This document shows positions 8,557 to 18,465 of a stretch of 64,000 nucleotides of DNA, in pieces. The stretch spans positions 186,001-250,000 of the forward strand of contig JABCZH010000006.1 in NCBI GenBank assembly GCA_013289795.1, written 5' to 3'. The translations under genes were made by a program, and so were the position numbers. This stretch comes from Acidobacteriota bacterium (GTDB taxonomy: Bacteria; Acidobacteriota; Terriglobia; Terriglobales; Acidobacteriaceae). The notes under the pieces were generated by a model. That model worked only from the letters and a program-made list of their open reading frames with translations. It was not told the origin of the DNA and searched no databases. Position 1 is the stretch's first letter, and every line of letters begins with the position of its first letter.

Positions 8557-8576
8557 ACTCAGGGGTGCGCCTGAGT
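8557..8576 (+). terminator. Hairpin after the TonB receptor, weak terminator candidate
   Basis: Perfect 7-bp stem ACTCAGG/CCTGAGT with a 6-nt loop, 14 bases after the stop codon. There is no T run after it, so it may be a 3'-end stabiliser rather than an intrinsic terminator. Confidence 0.35.
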
Positions 8577-8694
8577 GTGCATGCTTCCAGGTCCGGTCAA
8601 AATCTCTGCAAGCTTCCGCGACCTGAGTAGGCTGCCGTGGTTAGCGGGGTGCGCATCTATACCATCAGACTTTCTGCAAACGAGAAGGAAGGCC

Positions 8695-10938
8695 GTGGGA
8701 AACTTCAGATTTCGAATGCTGCTTGCGCTGGCAAGCCTTGCTTGTGTGCTGCCGTGGTCCGGGTGTTCATCGAACACAGCCATGACTATCACGCTTACCC
8801 CCGCCAGCACGGCTACGATTACGATCAAGCAGGGACAGAGCCAGGCCATTGCTGCCGCGCTGGCCAACGATCCGAGCAATGAAGGAGTTACGTGGAGTCT
8901 TACGGGCGGCGGAACGTTGATCAACCCCACCAAGACTTCGGTGACCTACGAAGCGCCGGCCAGTTTGGCGAGTAACATCACCGCGAGCGTGACGGCGACG
9001 TCGGTCGCGAATACCGCTATTACCGCGACGTTGTCGATCACGGTCAACTCAGTTCTGACGATCACAACGACCTCGCTTCCCGTGGGGGCGCTGGGAGTCG
9101 GCTATTCCGGCGTGGTCAACGCGGGTGGCTCGACCGGATCATTCACCTGGGCGCAAACGTCGGGAAGCCTTCCTGCGGGATTGAGCTTGTCTCCAAGTGT
9201 TACGGATTCGATCGTCATCTCGGGCATACCCACGGCGCTGGGTACTTCTACCTTTACGCTGCAGGTTACGGACGGCAATGGGAACGTGGCGAGTCAGTCG
9301 CTCAAGATCACCATCAATCCAGCGCCACCGTTGTCGGTGGCCACGCGATCGTTGTCGGACGGCACGGTGGGTGCAGCTTACAGCCAGACGTTGCAGCCAG
9401 CCAGCGGCAAAGCGCCCTACACCTGGGCGATCACGGCCGGCAGTTTACCGGGCGGACTTGCGTTAAGCGGGGCGGTAATCTCGGGAGTCCCTACGACCGT
9501 ACAGACTTCAAGTTTCACGGTGCAGGTGACTGATTCCACCACCCCGACGCCGCAAAAGGCCAGTGCGGACCTGAGTATCACGATCAATCCGAGCACGGCA
9601 AACAACGCCGAATTGGACGGCAACTACGCGTTCCTGGTGAGCGGATTTGATCCGAACGGACACTTCGTGGCGGCGGGAAGTTTGGTCGCCGATGGGGCGG
9701 GACATATCACCAACGGTGTCATGGATACGAATGATCCCGCGAGCCTGCAACTCGCCCAGGGGTTTAGCGGCAGCTATGCGATCGGGTCGAACAATCTTGG
9801 AACCATGGCGCTGGGGGCGCGAAGTTTTGCGGTGTCGGTCATGGGGAATGGGAACGCCAAGCTCATTGAACTTGCGGCTGACAACACGGGTACGCAGAGT
9901 TCCGGAGTGATGTTGAAGCAGAGTGCAGGCTCTTTTTCGCAAAGCACGATCCTCGGCAATTACGCTTTCGGATTTTCCGGAACAGATTCGGCCGCTGCCC
10001 GCTTTGCTCTGGCGGGAGCCATGAATGCGGATGGCGCCGGTCACTTCAAGAGCGGTCTGTTGGATACGAATGCCGATGGCGTGACCCAGAATGTAGCGTT
10101 CACCGGAACGTATGCCGGCATCGATGCTGGTACCGGGCGAGGCACGGCCACGATCAGTATTGCGGGACAGGGAACTACCAGTTATAGCTTTTACATCGTA
10201 TCTGCAACGCAATTGCTTCTGATGGAGATTGATTTCGTGTCGGGGCAGGTCAGTCCGATCGTCAGCGGATCGATGCTGCAGCAGTCGCCATCTCTGGGAG
10301 CGTCCTCATTGAGTGGCACCAGCGTGCTACAGACTAGCGCTATCAGCGGGGCACTAGCGCAGAGCCAGGTGGGACTCTTTACCGGCGACGGAGTTGTGAA
10401 CTTCAACGTTAGCAGCGACGAGAATACCGGCGGCACTACCACACAGCCCGCCCCGTGCCCTGGAACCTATAGCGTTGATTCGTCCACTGGACGGGTTGCG
10501 CTCACATATTCGGGAACGACGTGTGCGGAGAATGTGCTTTATCTGGTGGGCCCGAACCAGGCGTTTGTGATGGGGACGGATGCGAGTGTCACGTCGGGAT
10601 TCATGCAGGCACAATCAGGGGCACCTTTCTCTGCTACGTCGCTATCTGGGACATACGCGGGCGGTACGTTTGCGCCAGTGTCGTCCGGTGCAGGCACCCA
10701 AGTCGACATCGCAAGCGCAGATAACGTTACCAGCCTATTGAGTTTCTCTACCACCATCGGCACGGGCGGTCAGAACCTGACGTCCAGCGAGAGTTACTCT
10801 GTCGGCGTCAGCGGCAGAGGTACTATGACGCCCGTCAGCGGTGGTAAGCCAGAGATTTTCTATGTGGTTTCGACGTCGGAGTTTATTTCGCTCTTCTCTA
10901 CCGATGTCAATGCCACAGTAGAGGATTTTCAGCAGTAG
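8695..10938 (+). CDS. Ig-like repeat lipoprotein
   Basis: 747 residues from GTG 8695, chosen because GAAGGA lies 5 nt upstream and a lipoprotein signal follows immediately (MLLALASLACVLPWSGC). The frame is open upstream to 8575 but that part is not signal-like. After the lipidated cysteine come Ig-like domains: a bacterial Ig-type domain at about 30-115, then two putative-Ig modules, each with an L-P-x-G-L-x-L-S core and an F-T-L/V-Q-V-T-D ending (about 118-310). The C-terminal 430 residues hold at least three copies of an acidobacterial module with the pattern L-x-G-N-Y-A-F, A-G-x-x-x-A-D-G-A-G-H. Likely a surface adhesin or structural lipoprotein. No enzyme motif is visible. Confidence 0.8.
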   Translation: MGNFRFRMLLALASLACVLPWSGCSSNTAMTITLTPASTATITIKQGQSQAIAAALANDPSNEGVTWSLTGGGTLINPTKTSVTYEAPASLASNITASVTATSVANTAITATLSITVNSVLTITTTSLPVGALGVGYSGVVNAGGSTGSFTWAQTSGSLPAGLSLSPSVTDSIVISGIPTALGTSTFTLQVTDGNGNVASQSLKITINPAPPLSVATRSLSDGTVGAAYSQTLQPASGKAPYTWAITAGSLPGGLALSGAVISGVPTTVQTSSFTVQVTDSTTPTPQKASADLSITINPSTANNAELDGNYAFLVSGFDPNGHFVAAGSLVADGAGHITNGVMDTNDPASLQLAQGFSGSYAIGSNNLGTMALGARSFAVSVMGNGNAKLIELAADNTGTQSSGVMLKQSAGSFSQSTILGNYAFGFSGTDSAAARFALAGAMNADGAGHFKSGLLDTNADGVTQNVAFTGTYAGIDAGTGRGTATISIAGQGTTSYSFYIVSATQLLLMEIDFVSGQVSPIVSGSMLQQSPSLGASSLSGTSVLQTSAISGALAQSQVGLFTGDGVVNFNVSSDENTGGTTTQPAPCPGTYSVDSSTGRVALTYSGTTCAENVLYLVGPNQAFVMGTDASVTSGFMQAQSGAPFSATSLSGTYAGGTFAPVSSGAGTQVDIASADNVTSLLSFSTTIGTGGQNLTSSESYSVGVSGRGTMTPVSGGKPEIFYVVSTSEFISLFSTDVNATVEDFQQ

Positions 10939-10996
10939 GGGTACCCTGCGACGCCGGGTTCCGAGTGGCTTCACTCCCACGTCTCACCTTCGGCGG

Positions 10997-11854
10997 TCAT
11001 GCGCCGGCGATGAGCTGCCGCAGGCGAGTCCGATAGCCACGGCTGCAGGAGAGCTCTTTGCCATTGGTCAGAATGACCATGTACTCGCCGCGATTGCAGG
11101 GTTGCAGTTCCTTGATACGGTGGACGTTCACGATGATGGAGCGGTGGATGCGCAGAAATTGATTTGGGTCGAGACGCGCCGCGATGTGGCTGATGCCCTC
11201 GCGCAGCAGGTAGGAATGGCTGCCGGCCTGCAGTCGCACGTAGTTGGCGGCAGCTTCAATCCAATCAATCTCGTACATCTTTAGAAACAGAACCCGGCCC
11301 TCAGACTTGACCACCAGGCGTCTCTCCATGGGTGACTCGGACCTGGCCTCGGCCAGAAAGTCCAATAGCTTGCGGGTAAGATTGCGATCGTGAGTTTTGA
11401 GAATCTCTGTGCGAGTTCTCTCGATGGCGGCGTGCACTCGTTTCTGGTCGAGCGGCTTAAGCAGATAGTCGAGGGCGTGCGCCTCAAAGGCACGGGCGGC
11501 ATAGCCATCGTGAGTGCCGGTGAAGATAACTAGCGGACGCTCGGCGGGTGGGGCCGGGCTCAGAACTGGAAGGCCATTTGCATCCAGCAAGCGCGCATCC
11601 AGGACGAGCAAATCAGGTTTGTGGAATTGAACTGCATCAACGGTCTCATTTGCGCTGGTGCATTCCGCCAGCACCTGCACTCCAGCTTCCGACTGAAGCA
11701 TCATGCGCAGACGACCGCGTGCCGATGGCTCAATGTCAGCCGTGATGACGCGAATGTCGGGAATCACGCTGCGTGTTTCAGGCAGACCGAGCGTAACTTG
11801 GGAAGACCAACCCATACTTCTATGGACGCTTGAAAGCGAGAAAGGGTTGGTCAC
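10997..11854 (-). CDS. LytTR-family response regulator
   Basis: 285 residues. Receiver domain at about 33-150 with phospho-acceptor D86 in DLLVLD, T112 and K133 (LLKP). The usual N-terminal acidic pair is reduced: D40-I-E42 rather than D-D-E, so metal binding may be altered. A LytTR DNA-binding domain at about 180-283 (IDWIEAAANYVRL, FLRIHRSIIVNV) follows. It would bind direct repeats upstream of targets. No histidine kinase is nearby. It is divergent from the second TonB receptor across 393 bases, making that gene a natural candidate target. The start is GTG at 11854; ATG at 11815 is an alternative. Confidence 0.88.
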   Translation of the reverse strand: MTNPFSLSSVHRSMGWSSQVTLGLPETRSVIPDIRVITADIEPSARGRLRMMLQSEAGVQVLAECTSANETVDAVQFHKPDLLVLDARLLDANGLPVLSPAPPAERPLVIFTGTHDGYAARAFEAHALDYLLKPLDQKRVHAAIERTRTEILKTHDRNLTRKLLDFLAEARSESPMERRLVVKSEGRVLFLKMYEIDWIEAAANYVRLQAGSHSYLLREGISHIAARLDPNQFLRIHRSIIVNVHRIKELQPCNRGEYMVILTNGKELSCSRGYRTRLRQLIAGA

Positions 11855-12247
11855 TGCTTTTCAGAAGCCCGTACTCTTGCAAACACACTTGGTACCCGAT
11901 TCCGCGTTATTCGAGTGTGTCCGGCCCGCCGGCAAAACATAACCATTTCACGGTGTTGCGCAGGGGATCTTTGCCGAAGCCTGCGGCGTTGATGACTTCC
12001 GAATTCTGTAGGAAAACGGTGTGCAAGTTACAGATTCACGTAGTCGTTTGGCGCTTTGAAGAGCTGTCTAGGCCAACAGTTTATGGTTGTCTTCGCGGCT
12101 GATAGTTTCTCCTTTCAATTTCGTCCCTAAAGAGTCACAACCCATCACAGCCGGCACGAATACTGCCCCTGCGGCGAGGCGCGTGCATTGTCTCTAGTTG
12201 TCATGCGCGGAGGAAATTCAGAGCGCTGACTTGAAAAGGAGAAGGCA
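11855..12247. other. 393-base intergenic region between LytTR regulator and TonB receptor
   Basis: I see no gene and no convincing sigma-70 promoter. It contains TTCTCCTTTCAA at 12107-12118, complementary (one bulge) to the Shine-Dalgarno region TTGAAAAGGAGAA at 12231-12243. LytTR-type operator repeats were looked for by eye and not found with confidence. Confidence 0.5.
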
Positions 12248-15200
12248 ATGAGTTTCAAAAGGGTAAAACCTTTTCTGGTTGTGGTCCTGGCATTTGTGAG
12301 TGTCATGGTCTCGCAGACCTGGGCCCAAACCACCACCACCGGCGACATCAGTGGCGTCGTCAGCGATCCCACTGGCGCGGTTATTCCCGATGCGTCGGTC
12401 AGCTTGAAGAACAGTGACACCGGTGGCACGCAAACCACGAAGAGCAATGCCGCGGGCGCCTACCACTTCTCACTGTTACGGCCCGGAGATTACACGGTGA
12501 CGGTAGTGGCGAGCGGGTTCCAGTCGATCGCGCGGAGAGTATCGGTAGCGTTGGGCGCCGACACGGCGGCAAACATTCAACTCGCGGTTTCGTCCTCGAC
12601 GGAAACGGTGGAAGTGGTCGGGCAAACTGCCTCGGTGGAGACCGAAGATGCCAACTTGAACACGAACTTCGATTCGCGACAGGTGGCACTGCTTCCCAAC
12701 TCAGGCAACGATCTTTCCGCGGTGGCGTTCACGTCTCCCGGAGCAGTGGTGAATACCGCGGGCGGGGCAACCTTTGGCGGTGGCAACTTTGAAATCTACG
12801 GTTTGCCGGCGACCTCCAACTTGTTCACACTGGATGGCGCCAACGACAATGACCCTTACTTTAATGTCAACAACACGGGTGCTACGAACCTGACCCTGGG
12901 GTTGAACGACGTGCAGGAAAGTACGGTGGTGGCCAACGGCTACAGCGGTTCGTACGGGGGATTGGCCGGAGCCAACATCAACTACGTGTCCAAGTCCGGA
13001 ACCAACGGTTTCCATGGCAACGCCGAGTACTGGTGGAACGGAGACATACTGAATGCAAACAACTATTTCCGGAACCAGACGACGCCGGTCACACCCCGAC
13101 CGTTCGTGAATGCCAACCAGTGGGCAACCTCGATTGGCGGGCCGATCAAGAAGGACAAGGCATTCTTCTTCTTTGACTATGAAGGGCTGCAGCTTGCAAT
13201 TCCCTCACCGGCGACAATCAACCTGCCGACGAGAGCCTTTGAAAATGCGGTGATCGGCAATCTGAACACAACCGGGCTGTCAGCGTCGGTGCCGTTTTAC
13301 CAGCACATGTTCAGTTTGTGGAATGCCGTACCGCAAGGCAGTAACGTTCCAATTACTGGAGGCGGGTGCGCCAACGTTACTACACTGAATGGAGCTACGT
13401 TCGGCGCCGGAAACCCCTGCGCAGTGCAGGTGGCGGGAGGGCTTTCGGCACATTCTCACGATGTTCTATATGTAGGGCGGTATGACCAGAACCTGACCAA
13501 CAATGACAAGTTGTTTGTCCGGGTGGAGCATGAACACGGTCTGCAGGCCAGTTTCACAGATCCCATCAGCTCCGCCTTCAACGCGGTGAGCGATCAGCCG
13601 CAGTGGCAGAGCCAGGTGAGTGAGACGCATACCTTCGGGACCGACAAGGTAAACAACTTCAATGCATCGCTGCTTTGGTACAGCGCCGGTTTTGCCCTGC
13701 AAAACCCGGCTGCGGCGGCCAGTTCTACGACAGGGTTCCCAGCCTCGCTATTCTTTGGTGACGGGTCGCTGGCAGGACTGGGGGGAATCGACACCGATTT
13801 TCCACAAGGCCGCAATATCACCCAGTACCAGTTCGTAGATGACTTCAGCTGGATCCGCGGACGGCACAACTTCAAGGTCGGGGTCAATTTCCGGCGCGAT
13901 GATATCAGCGACCAGAACTTAACGCCCCTTAGCCAATCTCCGGAACTAGTGGTGTTCACTCTGGCAGACTTTGCAGCCGGCGGCGCTGGCCCCGGGGGGG
14001 ATTTCATTGTGCAGAACTTCCCAATCAAGAAGGAAGTTCCGATTTCTCTGTATCAGTTGGGGGTGTATGCCGCGGACGACATCAAGGTGACCCCCAACCT
14101 GAAACTGACCCTGAGTGTGCGGCTGGAGCACCTGTCCAATCCGGTTTGCCAAACCAACTGCTTCCAGCGTCTCGCGGCTCCGTTTGACCAACTCAATGCC
14201 AACGCGCCGGTCAACCAGGCCATCACCACCGGACTGCACACGGCGTTTCCGTCCGTGACCAGTGTGGTGGCGCAACCCAAGGTCGGATTTGCGTGGTCGC
14301 CCTTCGGCCTGAAGAACACGGTGCTCCGCGGCGGAATCGGCATCTTCGCGGATGCGCTTCCTACCGGAGCCATTGACAGCTTCCTGACCAACGCGCCTCT
14401 GGTGCCTGGGTTCCAGGTGTCCAATGGCCCAATTTCGCCGGCGCAAGCGGGTAATCTGTTCGCCGGGGCTCAAGCCGCCAACGCCAGTTTCGTAAGCAAC
14501 TTTGCCGGCGGTGGAGCGGTGACACCCTTCAACTTTTACAACGCCACCGCAGTGAAAGTGCCTCGCTACTACGAGTGGAGTCTGGAACTGCAACAAAGCA
14601 TCGGATGGCACACCACGTTGAGTACCATGTACGTGGGCAACCACGGATCGAACGAGGAGTTTTCCAATGGGGCGTTGAATGCTTTCAGTCCCACTGGGTT
14701 CGCCGGTCTTCCGACGACACAGCCGGATAAAAGGTTTGGTGCGGTGTCGCAGCAACAGAACGTAGCCAACTCGAACTACGACGGGCTGGTGATCAGCGCC
14801 AAGCACAACTTCAGCGGAGGGTTCCAGTTCCAGGCGAACTACACCTACAGCCACGCTCTGGACGAAATCTCCAACAACTCACTGTCTCCGTTTGGGGTGA
14901 ATGTCAGCGCACAGAACGCCGCCGTCGTTCTTCCGGAGGATCCACAGAACTTCCGCAAGTTCAACTACGGGAACGCCGACTATGACATCCGGCACAACTT
15001 CACCATGAACTATGTGTGGAGTGATGGGTTGCGTCACCTTACCAGCTGGGGCCCGAGTGCACTGATGAAAAACTGGACGTTCTCGGGGACCATCTTCCGT
15101 CACAGCGGATTGCCGTTTACGATCTACTCCGGCGCCGTCACCAACACGTTGTCGGCCACCGGCTTCGGAACCGGCAGCGGAACCGGCACGCAATATGTCT

Positions 15201-15598
15201 TTGCGAATATTGTGGGTACACCGGCCACCAGTTGCTCGGGAGCAGCAGCGCAGTTGAACCACCCCTGCTTCTCAGCGAGCAATTTTCCTGATCCGACCAC
15301 CGGCTTCGGCGACCAGCGCCGCAACCAGTTCCGCGGGCCCGGCTACTTCAACTCCGACTTCGCGGTGGAGAAGGGTTTTGGCATCCCCAAGTGGGAGGGA
15401 GCACAGTTCTCGATTGGCGCGAGATTCTTCAACATCTTCAACCATCCGAACTTCTTCTTCCCGATCGGCAACTCGGACAACCCGCAATTTGGTCAGATTG
15501 TGTCGACTGTCAGTTCCCCGACCAGCATCTACGGCTCTGGTCTGGGCGCAGACGCGTCACCACGGTTGATCCAGTTCCAGGGCAAACTCACCTTCTAA
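12248..15598 (+). CDS. TonB-dependent receptor with carboxypeptidase-regulatory-like domain (Oar type)
   Basis: 1116 residues, ATG at 12248 with AAGGAG upstream. Signal peptide at about 9-27 (FLVVVLAFVSVMVSQTWAQ). Regulatory-like domain at about 32-115 (ISGVVSDPTGAVIPDASV, AYHFSLLRPGDYTVTV), plug region including NTNFDSRQVALLPNSGNDLS and an L-D-G-A-N-D-N-D-P motif (about 125-260), then a long barrel ending in F (FQGKLTF). It is related to the receptor at 5570 but much diverged and without its glycine-rich stretch. The strong terminator 20 bases downstream makes it monocistronic or the last gene of its unit. Confidence 0.92.
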   Translation: MSFKRVKPFLVVVLAFVSVMVSQTWAQTTTTGDISGVVSDPTGAVIPDASVSLKNSDTGGTQTTKSNAAGAYHFSLLRPGDYTVTVVASGFQSIARRVSVALGADTAANIQLAVSSSTETVEVVGQTASVETEDANLNTNFDSRQVALLPNSGNDLSAVAFTSPGAVVNTAGGATFGGGNFEIYGLPATSNLFTLDGANDNDPYFNVNNTGATNLTLGLNDVQESTVVANGYSGSYGGLAGANINYVSKSGTNGFHGNAEYWWNGDILNANNYFRNQTTPVTPRPFVNANQWATSIGGPIKKDKAFFFFDYEGLQLAIPSPATINLPTRAFENAVIGNLNTTGLSASVPFYQHMFSLWNAVPQGSNVPITGGGCANVTTLNGATFGAGNPCAVQVAGGLSAHSHDVLYVGRYDQNLTNNDKLFVRVEHEHGLQASFTDPISSAFNAVSDQPQWQSQVSETHTFGTDKVNNFNASLLWYSAGFALQNPAAAASSTTGFPASLFFGDGSLAGLGGIDTDFPQGRNITQYQFVDDFSWIRGRHNFKVGVNFRRDDISDQNLTPLSQSPELVVFTLADFAAGGAGPGGDFIVQNFPIKKEVPISLYQLGVYAADDIKVTPNLKLTLSVRLEHLSNPVCQTNCFQRLAAPFDQLNANAPVNQAITTGLHTAFPSVTSVVAQPKVGFAWSPFGLKNTVLRGGIGIFADALPTGAIDSFLTNAPLVPGFQVSNGPISPAQAGNLFAGAQAANASFVSNFAGGGAVTPFNFYNATAVKVPRYYEWSLELQQSIGWHTTLSTMYVGNHGSNEEFSNGALNAFSPTGFAGLPTTQPDKRFGAVSQQQNVANSNYDGLVISAKHNFSGGFQFQANYTYSHALDEISNNSLSPFGVNVSAQNAAVVLPEDPQNFRKFNYGNADYDIRHNFTMNYVWSDGLRHLTSWGPSALMKNWTFSGTIFRHSGLPFTIYSGAVTNTLSATGFGTGSGTGTQYVFANIVGTPATSCSGAAAQLNHPCFSASNFPDPTTGFGDQRRNQFRGPGYFNSDFAVEKGFGIPKWEGAQFSIGARFFNIFNHPNFFFPIGNSDNPQFGQIVSTVSSPTSIYGSGLGADASPRLIQFQGKLTF

Positions 15599-15617
15599 AA
15601 GTGCTCGGGGGTGGATG

Positions 15618-15650
15618 GGCGGCCTCGATAAGAGGCCGCCTTTTTCGTTT
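15618..15650 (+). terminator. Intrinsic terminator
   Basis: Perfect 9-bp GC-rich stem GGCGGCCTC/GAGGCCGCC with loop GATAA, followed by TTTTTCGTTT. It ends the TonB receptor transcript. On the other strand the yjbQ gene starts reading away from it. Confidence 0.93.
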
Positions 15651-15651
15651 C

Positions 15652-16065
15652 TCACTCTCCCATGACTTTCACGATGACTCGCTTATCGCGCTGGCCGTCG
15701 AATTCCGCGTAGAAGATACGCTGCCAGGTGCCGAGGTCGAGCTTGCCCACAGTGATAGGGACGATGACTTCGTGATGGATAAGGAGGGCTTTTAGATGGG
15801 AGTCGCCGTTGTCCTCGCCGGTTTGGTGATGCTGGTAGTCTTCGTCGAATGGTGCAATCTTTTCGAGCCAGCGGTCGATGTCTTCGATTAGACCTGGCTC
15901 GTTGTCATTGACGTAAACTCCGGCGGTGATGTGCATGGCCGAGACCAGAACCATGCCTTCCTGAACGCCGCTCTTCTTTACTGCGCTCTCGACCTGCGGT
16001 GTTATGTGGACGTAGGCGCGATGGGTTTTGGTGTGGAACTTCAGGTACTCGGTTAGGACCTTCAT
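15652..16065 (-). CDS. YjbQ family protein (UPF0047)
   Basis: 137 residues, the usual length. Hallmarks are [12 protein letters not shown] at about 45-56, with the conserved N-x-x-E, then H-x-[12 protein letters not shown] (about 80-92) and [12 protein letters not shown] (about 112-123). Family members have weak thiamine-phosphate synthase activity, but the true role is unsettled. AGGAG upstream of ATG 16065 supports the start. It lies just downstream of ftsK on the same strand. Confidence 0.92.
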   Translation of the reverse strand: MKVLTEYLKFHTKTHRAYVHITPQVESAVKKSGVQEGMVLVSAMHITAGVYVNDNEPGLIEDIDRWLEKIAPFDEDYQHHQTGEDNGDSHLKALLIHHEVIVPITVGKLDLGTWQRIFYAEFDGQRDKRVIVKVMGE

Positions 16066-16104
16066 AGCGGCTCCTGGGGATTCTTACGGAGTGACAAGCC
16101 AAGG

Positions 16105-18465
16105 TTACCGCAACGACTCTTCCACTTCCGAAAGCCAAGTGGGGCGCTTGAGTACTTCGCGGGGCTTGGGGCCGTCGGCGGCGCCTACGATGCCGTCACG
16201 TTCCATCAGGTCGATCAAGTGGGCCGCGCGACCGTAGCCGATGCGCAGACGTCTTTGCAGCAGGGAAGTAGAAGCCTTGCCGAACTCGACTACCAGCTTG
16301 ACTGCATCTTCGTAAAGCGGATCATGCTCGACCTCGCCGTCTTCTCCGGCCCGGTCGCCGGCGGCCATCTCACGCTCTTCCTGTGGTGCCTGCAGGAATT
16401 GCTCCTGGTATTCGGCCGTACCCTGGGAACGCCAGAATTCCACTACGGCGGCGATTTCTTTTTCTGTAACGAAAGGCGCATGCAGACGGTGCAGGCGCGA
16501 GGAGCCTGATGGCAGGTACAGCATGTCGCCGCGTCCCAGCAACGCCTCGGCACCGTTGGCGTCGAGAATGGTGCGGGAATCAACCTTGGTGGCCACACGG
16601 AACGAAATGCGGGCAGGGAAGTTCGCTTTGATCAGACCCGTGATGACGTCGACTGAGGGCCGCTGCGTCGCCAGCACGAGATGGATGCCGACGGCGCGGG
16701 CCATTTGGGCCAAGCGGGTAATCGATTCTTCTACGTTGCCGGAATCGAGCATCATCAGGTCGGCCAATTCGTCGATGATGATGACGATGAAGGGCAGCGG
16801 GCGCTCGTCTTCACCGTCGCCGAACAGGCTGGGGGTGCCGTTTTCGTCGAACAGCTTGTTGTACTGATCGATGTTGCGAACACCTTTTTCCGCCAGCAGC
16901 TTGAGACGGCGCTCCATCTCCCGAACCGCATTGCGCAGGGCGTTGGCGGCGAGCTTGGGTTCGGTAATGATGGGCGTGTAGAGATGCGGAACGCCTTCAT
17001 AGTTGCCCAGTTCAAGCCGTTTCGGATCCACCAAGATGAGACGGACTTGATCCGGCGTGGCCTTGTATAACACGGACATGATCATCGCGTTGATGGCAAC
17101 GCTTTTACCGGCGCCGGTCGAGCCCGCGATCAGCAGGTGCGGCATGGCGTTGAGATCGGCGGTCACGATGCGACCGTTGATGTCCTTGCCCAGGGCCAGG
17201 GTGAGTTTGGACTTGGAGCCGATAAACTCCTGCGATTCGATGTTCTCGCGCAGCCAGATGATTTCACGTTCGCGGTTGGGAACTTGAATTCCGACGGTAG
17301 ATTTGCCGGCCATGCGCTCGATCAGAATGCTCTCGGCCTTCATGGCGAGGCAGAGGTCGTCGGTGAGGTTGGTGATGCGACTGTACTTGACGCCGGCCTC
17401 GGGCTTGAACTCAAAGGTCGTGACGACTGGGCCGGGATTGATCTGGGTGACTTGGCCGGTGACATCGAATTCGGCGTACTTCTCGGTCAAAACTTGCGCC
17501 AGGATCTTGAGTTCATCAGCGTCAATGGCTTGTTGTTCATCGGGCCGGTGCAGCAGGGAACTGGGCGGCAGCTTGAAGCCACCGGCGATGCGAGGCAGGG
17601 TGGTCTTCGGTTTCTGGCTGCTGTCGGCACGTTCGGTGACCTCGGGAGCCGCGATTACGGGCTCGACAGGTTGCATCGGCAGATCGAGGTCCTCGCCAAA
17701 GGTACGGTCGATGCCGGTTTTAACGGGCTCAGCGGCGCGGGGTTGAACCGGCGGCGGAGTGGGTGGCCGCGCCGGGAACATCTGGGTTGTAATTACGGGT
17801 TTTGGAGAGGCGCGGCGCTTTTCCAGATCCTTCTGCAAGCGCCGTTTGGCCCGTTCTTCCTGCCAGTCTCTCCAGCGATCCATTAAGGCCACGACGAAGG
17901 CAAAGCGCGTGGGGGCCCACACCTGCATGGCCGCGAAGGAGAATGCAGTCGAAAGATAAAGGGCGACAGCCAGAACCGTGGCGCAAACGATGTACGCGCC
18001 AGCGGGATTGAAGTAGTGGATGAGGAAGTCACCGACGATGCGACCGAGCAGGCCTTCCAGCGGGATCGCACCCATCCAGCGCAGATGGCCGGGGAGCAGA
18101 GAGAGCATGGCGGGAAGGAAAATCAGCATCCAGGTTGCACCCAGGAATTTGGCCAGAGGAGAAGCAACCTTGCGGGAACGAAACCAGCGCTGACCCAACA
18201 CACCGAGAAAGATCGGCAGGAGAAAGGCTCCGATGCCGAAGGCTTGCAGGATCAAGTCAGAAAATAGTGCTCCAACCACGCCCACCCAGTTACGAGCGAC
18301 ACGTGAGCCGGTCAGCACGGAGGCGCTGTTCAGGGATGGGTCTAATGCTGAATAGGAGGCTAGGGCAAGAAACAGGAGGAGCGCGGAGACGCACAACAGG
18401 AACCCGATCAGCTCATTGAGCCGACGGTTATTGGTGGGCGTGAACAGCTGGTTGAAATACTTCAT
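16105..18465 (-). CDS. ftsK: DNA translocase FtsK/SpoIIIE
   Basis: 786 residues from the ATG at 18465; a TTG/GTG extension to 18495 is possible. Four membrane helices lie in the first 190 residues and anchor the protein at the division septum. A proline-rich linker (about 200-320) follows, then the alpha/beta motor domains with Walker A GSTGAGKS near residue 445, Walker B-type VIIIDELADLM, and a C-terminal winged-helix gamma domain (LLQRRLRIGYGRAAHLIDLME) that reads KOPS-type sequences. It pumps DNA during chromosome segregation and dimer resolution. The linker is short compared with E. coli FtsK. Confidence 0.96.
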   Translation of the reverse strand: MKYFNQLFTPTNNRRLNELIGFLLCVSALLLFLALASYSALDPSLNSASVLTGSRVARNWVGVVGALFSDLILQAFGIGAFLLPIFLGVLGQRWFRSRKVASPLAKFLGATWMLIFLPAMLSLLPGHLRWMGAIPLEGLLGRIVGDFLIHYFNPAGAYIVCATVLAVALYLSTAFSFAAMQVWAPTRFAFVVALMDRWRDWQEERAKRRLQKDLEKRRASPKPVITTQMFPARPPTPPPVQPRAAEPVKTGIDRTFGEDLDLPMQPVEPVIAAPEVTERADSSQKPKTTLPRIAGGFKLPPSSLLHRPDEQQAIDADELKILAQVLTEKYAEFDVTGQVTQINPGPVVTTFEFKPEAGVKYSRITNLTDDLCLAMKAESILIERMAGKSTVGIQVPNREREIIWLRENIESQEFIGSKSKLTLALGKDINGRIVTADLNAMPHLLIAGSTGAGKSVAINAMIMSVLYKATPDQVRLILVDPKRLELGNYEGVPHLYTPIITEPKLAANALRNAVREMERRLKLLAEKGVRNIDQYNKLFDENGTPSLFGDGEDERPLPFIVIIIDELADLMMLDSGNVEESITRLAQMARAVGIHLVLATQRPSVDVITGLIKANFPARISFRVATKVDSRTILDANGAEALLGRGDMLYLPSGSSRLHRLHAPFVTEKEIAAVVEFWRSQGTAEYQEQFLQAPQEEREMAAGDRAGEDGEVEHDPLYEDAVKLVVEFGKASTSLLQRRLRIGYGRAAHLIDLMERDGIVGAADGPKPREVLKRPTWLSEVEESLR

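Noticed and set aside
9508-10212. 234-residue minus-strand frame opposite the Ig-like lipoprotein
   Set aside because: Shadow frame within a convincing lipoprotein gene.
10939-10996. Possible convergent terminator between Ig lipoprotein and LytTR gene
   Set aside because: Only GAGTG/CACTC and a GGTACC palindrome are present, with no T run.
13946-14854. 302-residue open frame on the minus strand opposite the TonB receptor
   Set aside because: Shadow frame; composition and lack of any motif argue against coding.
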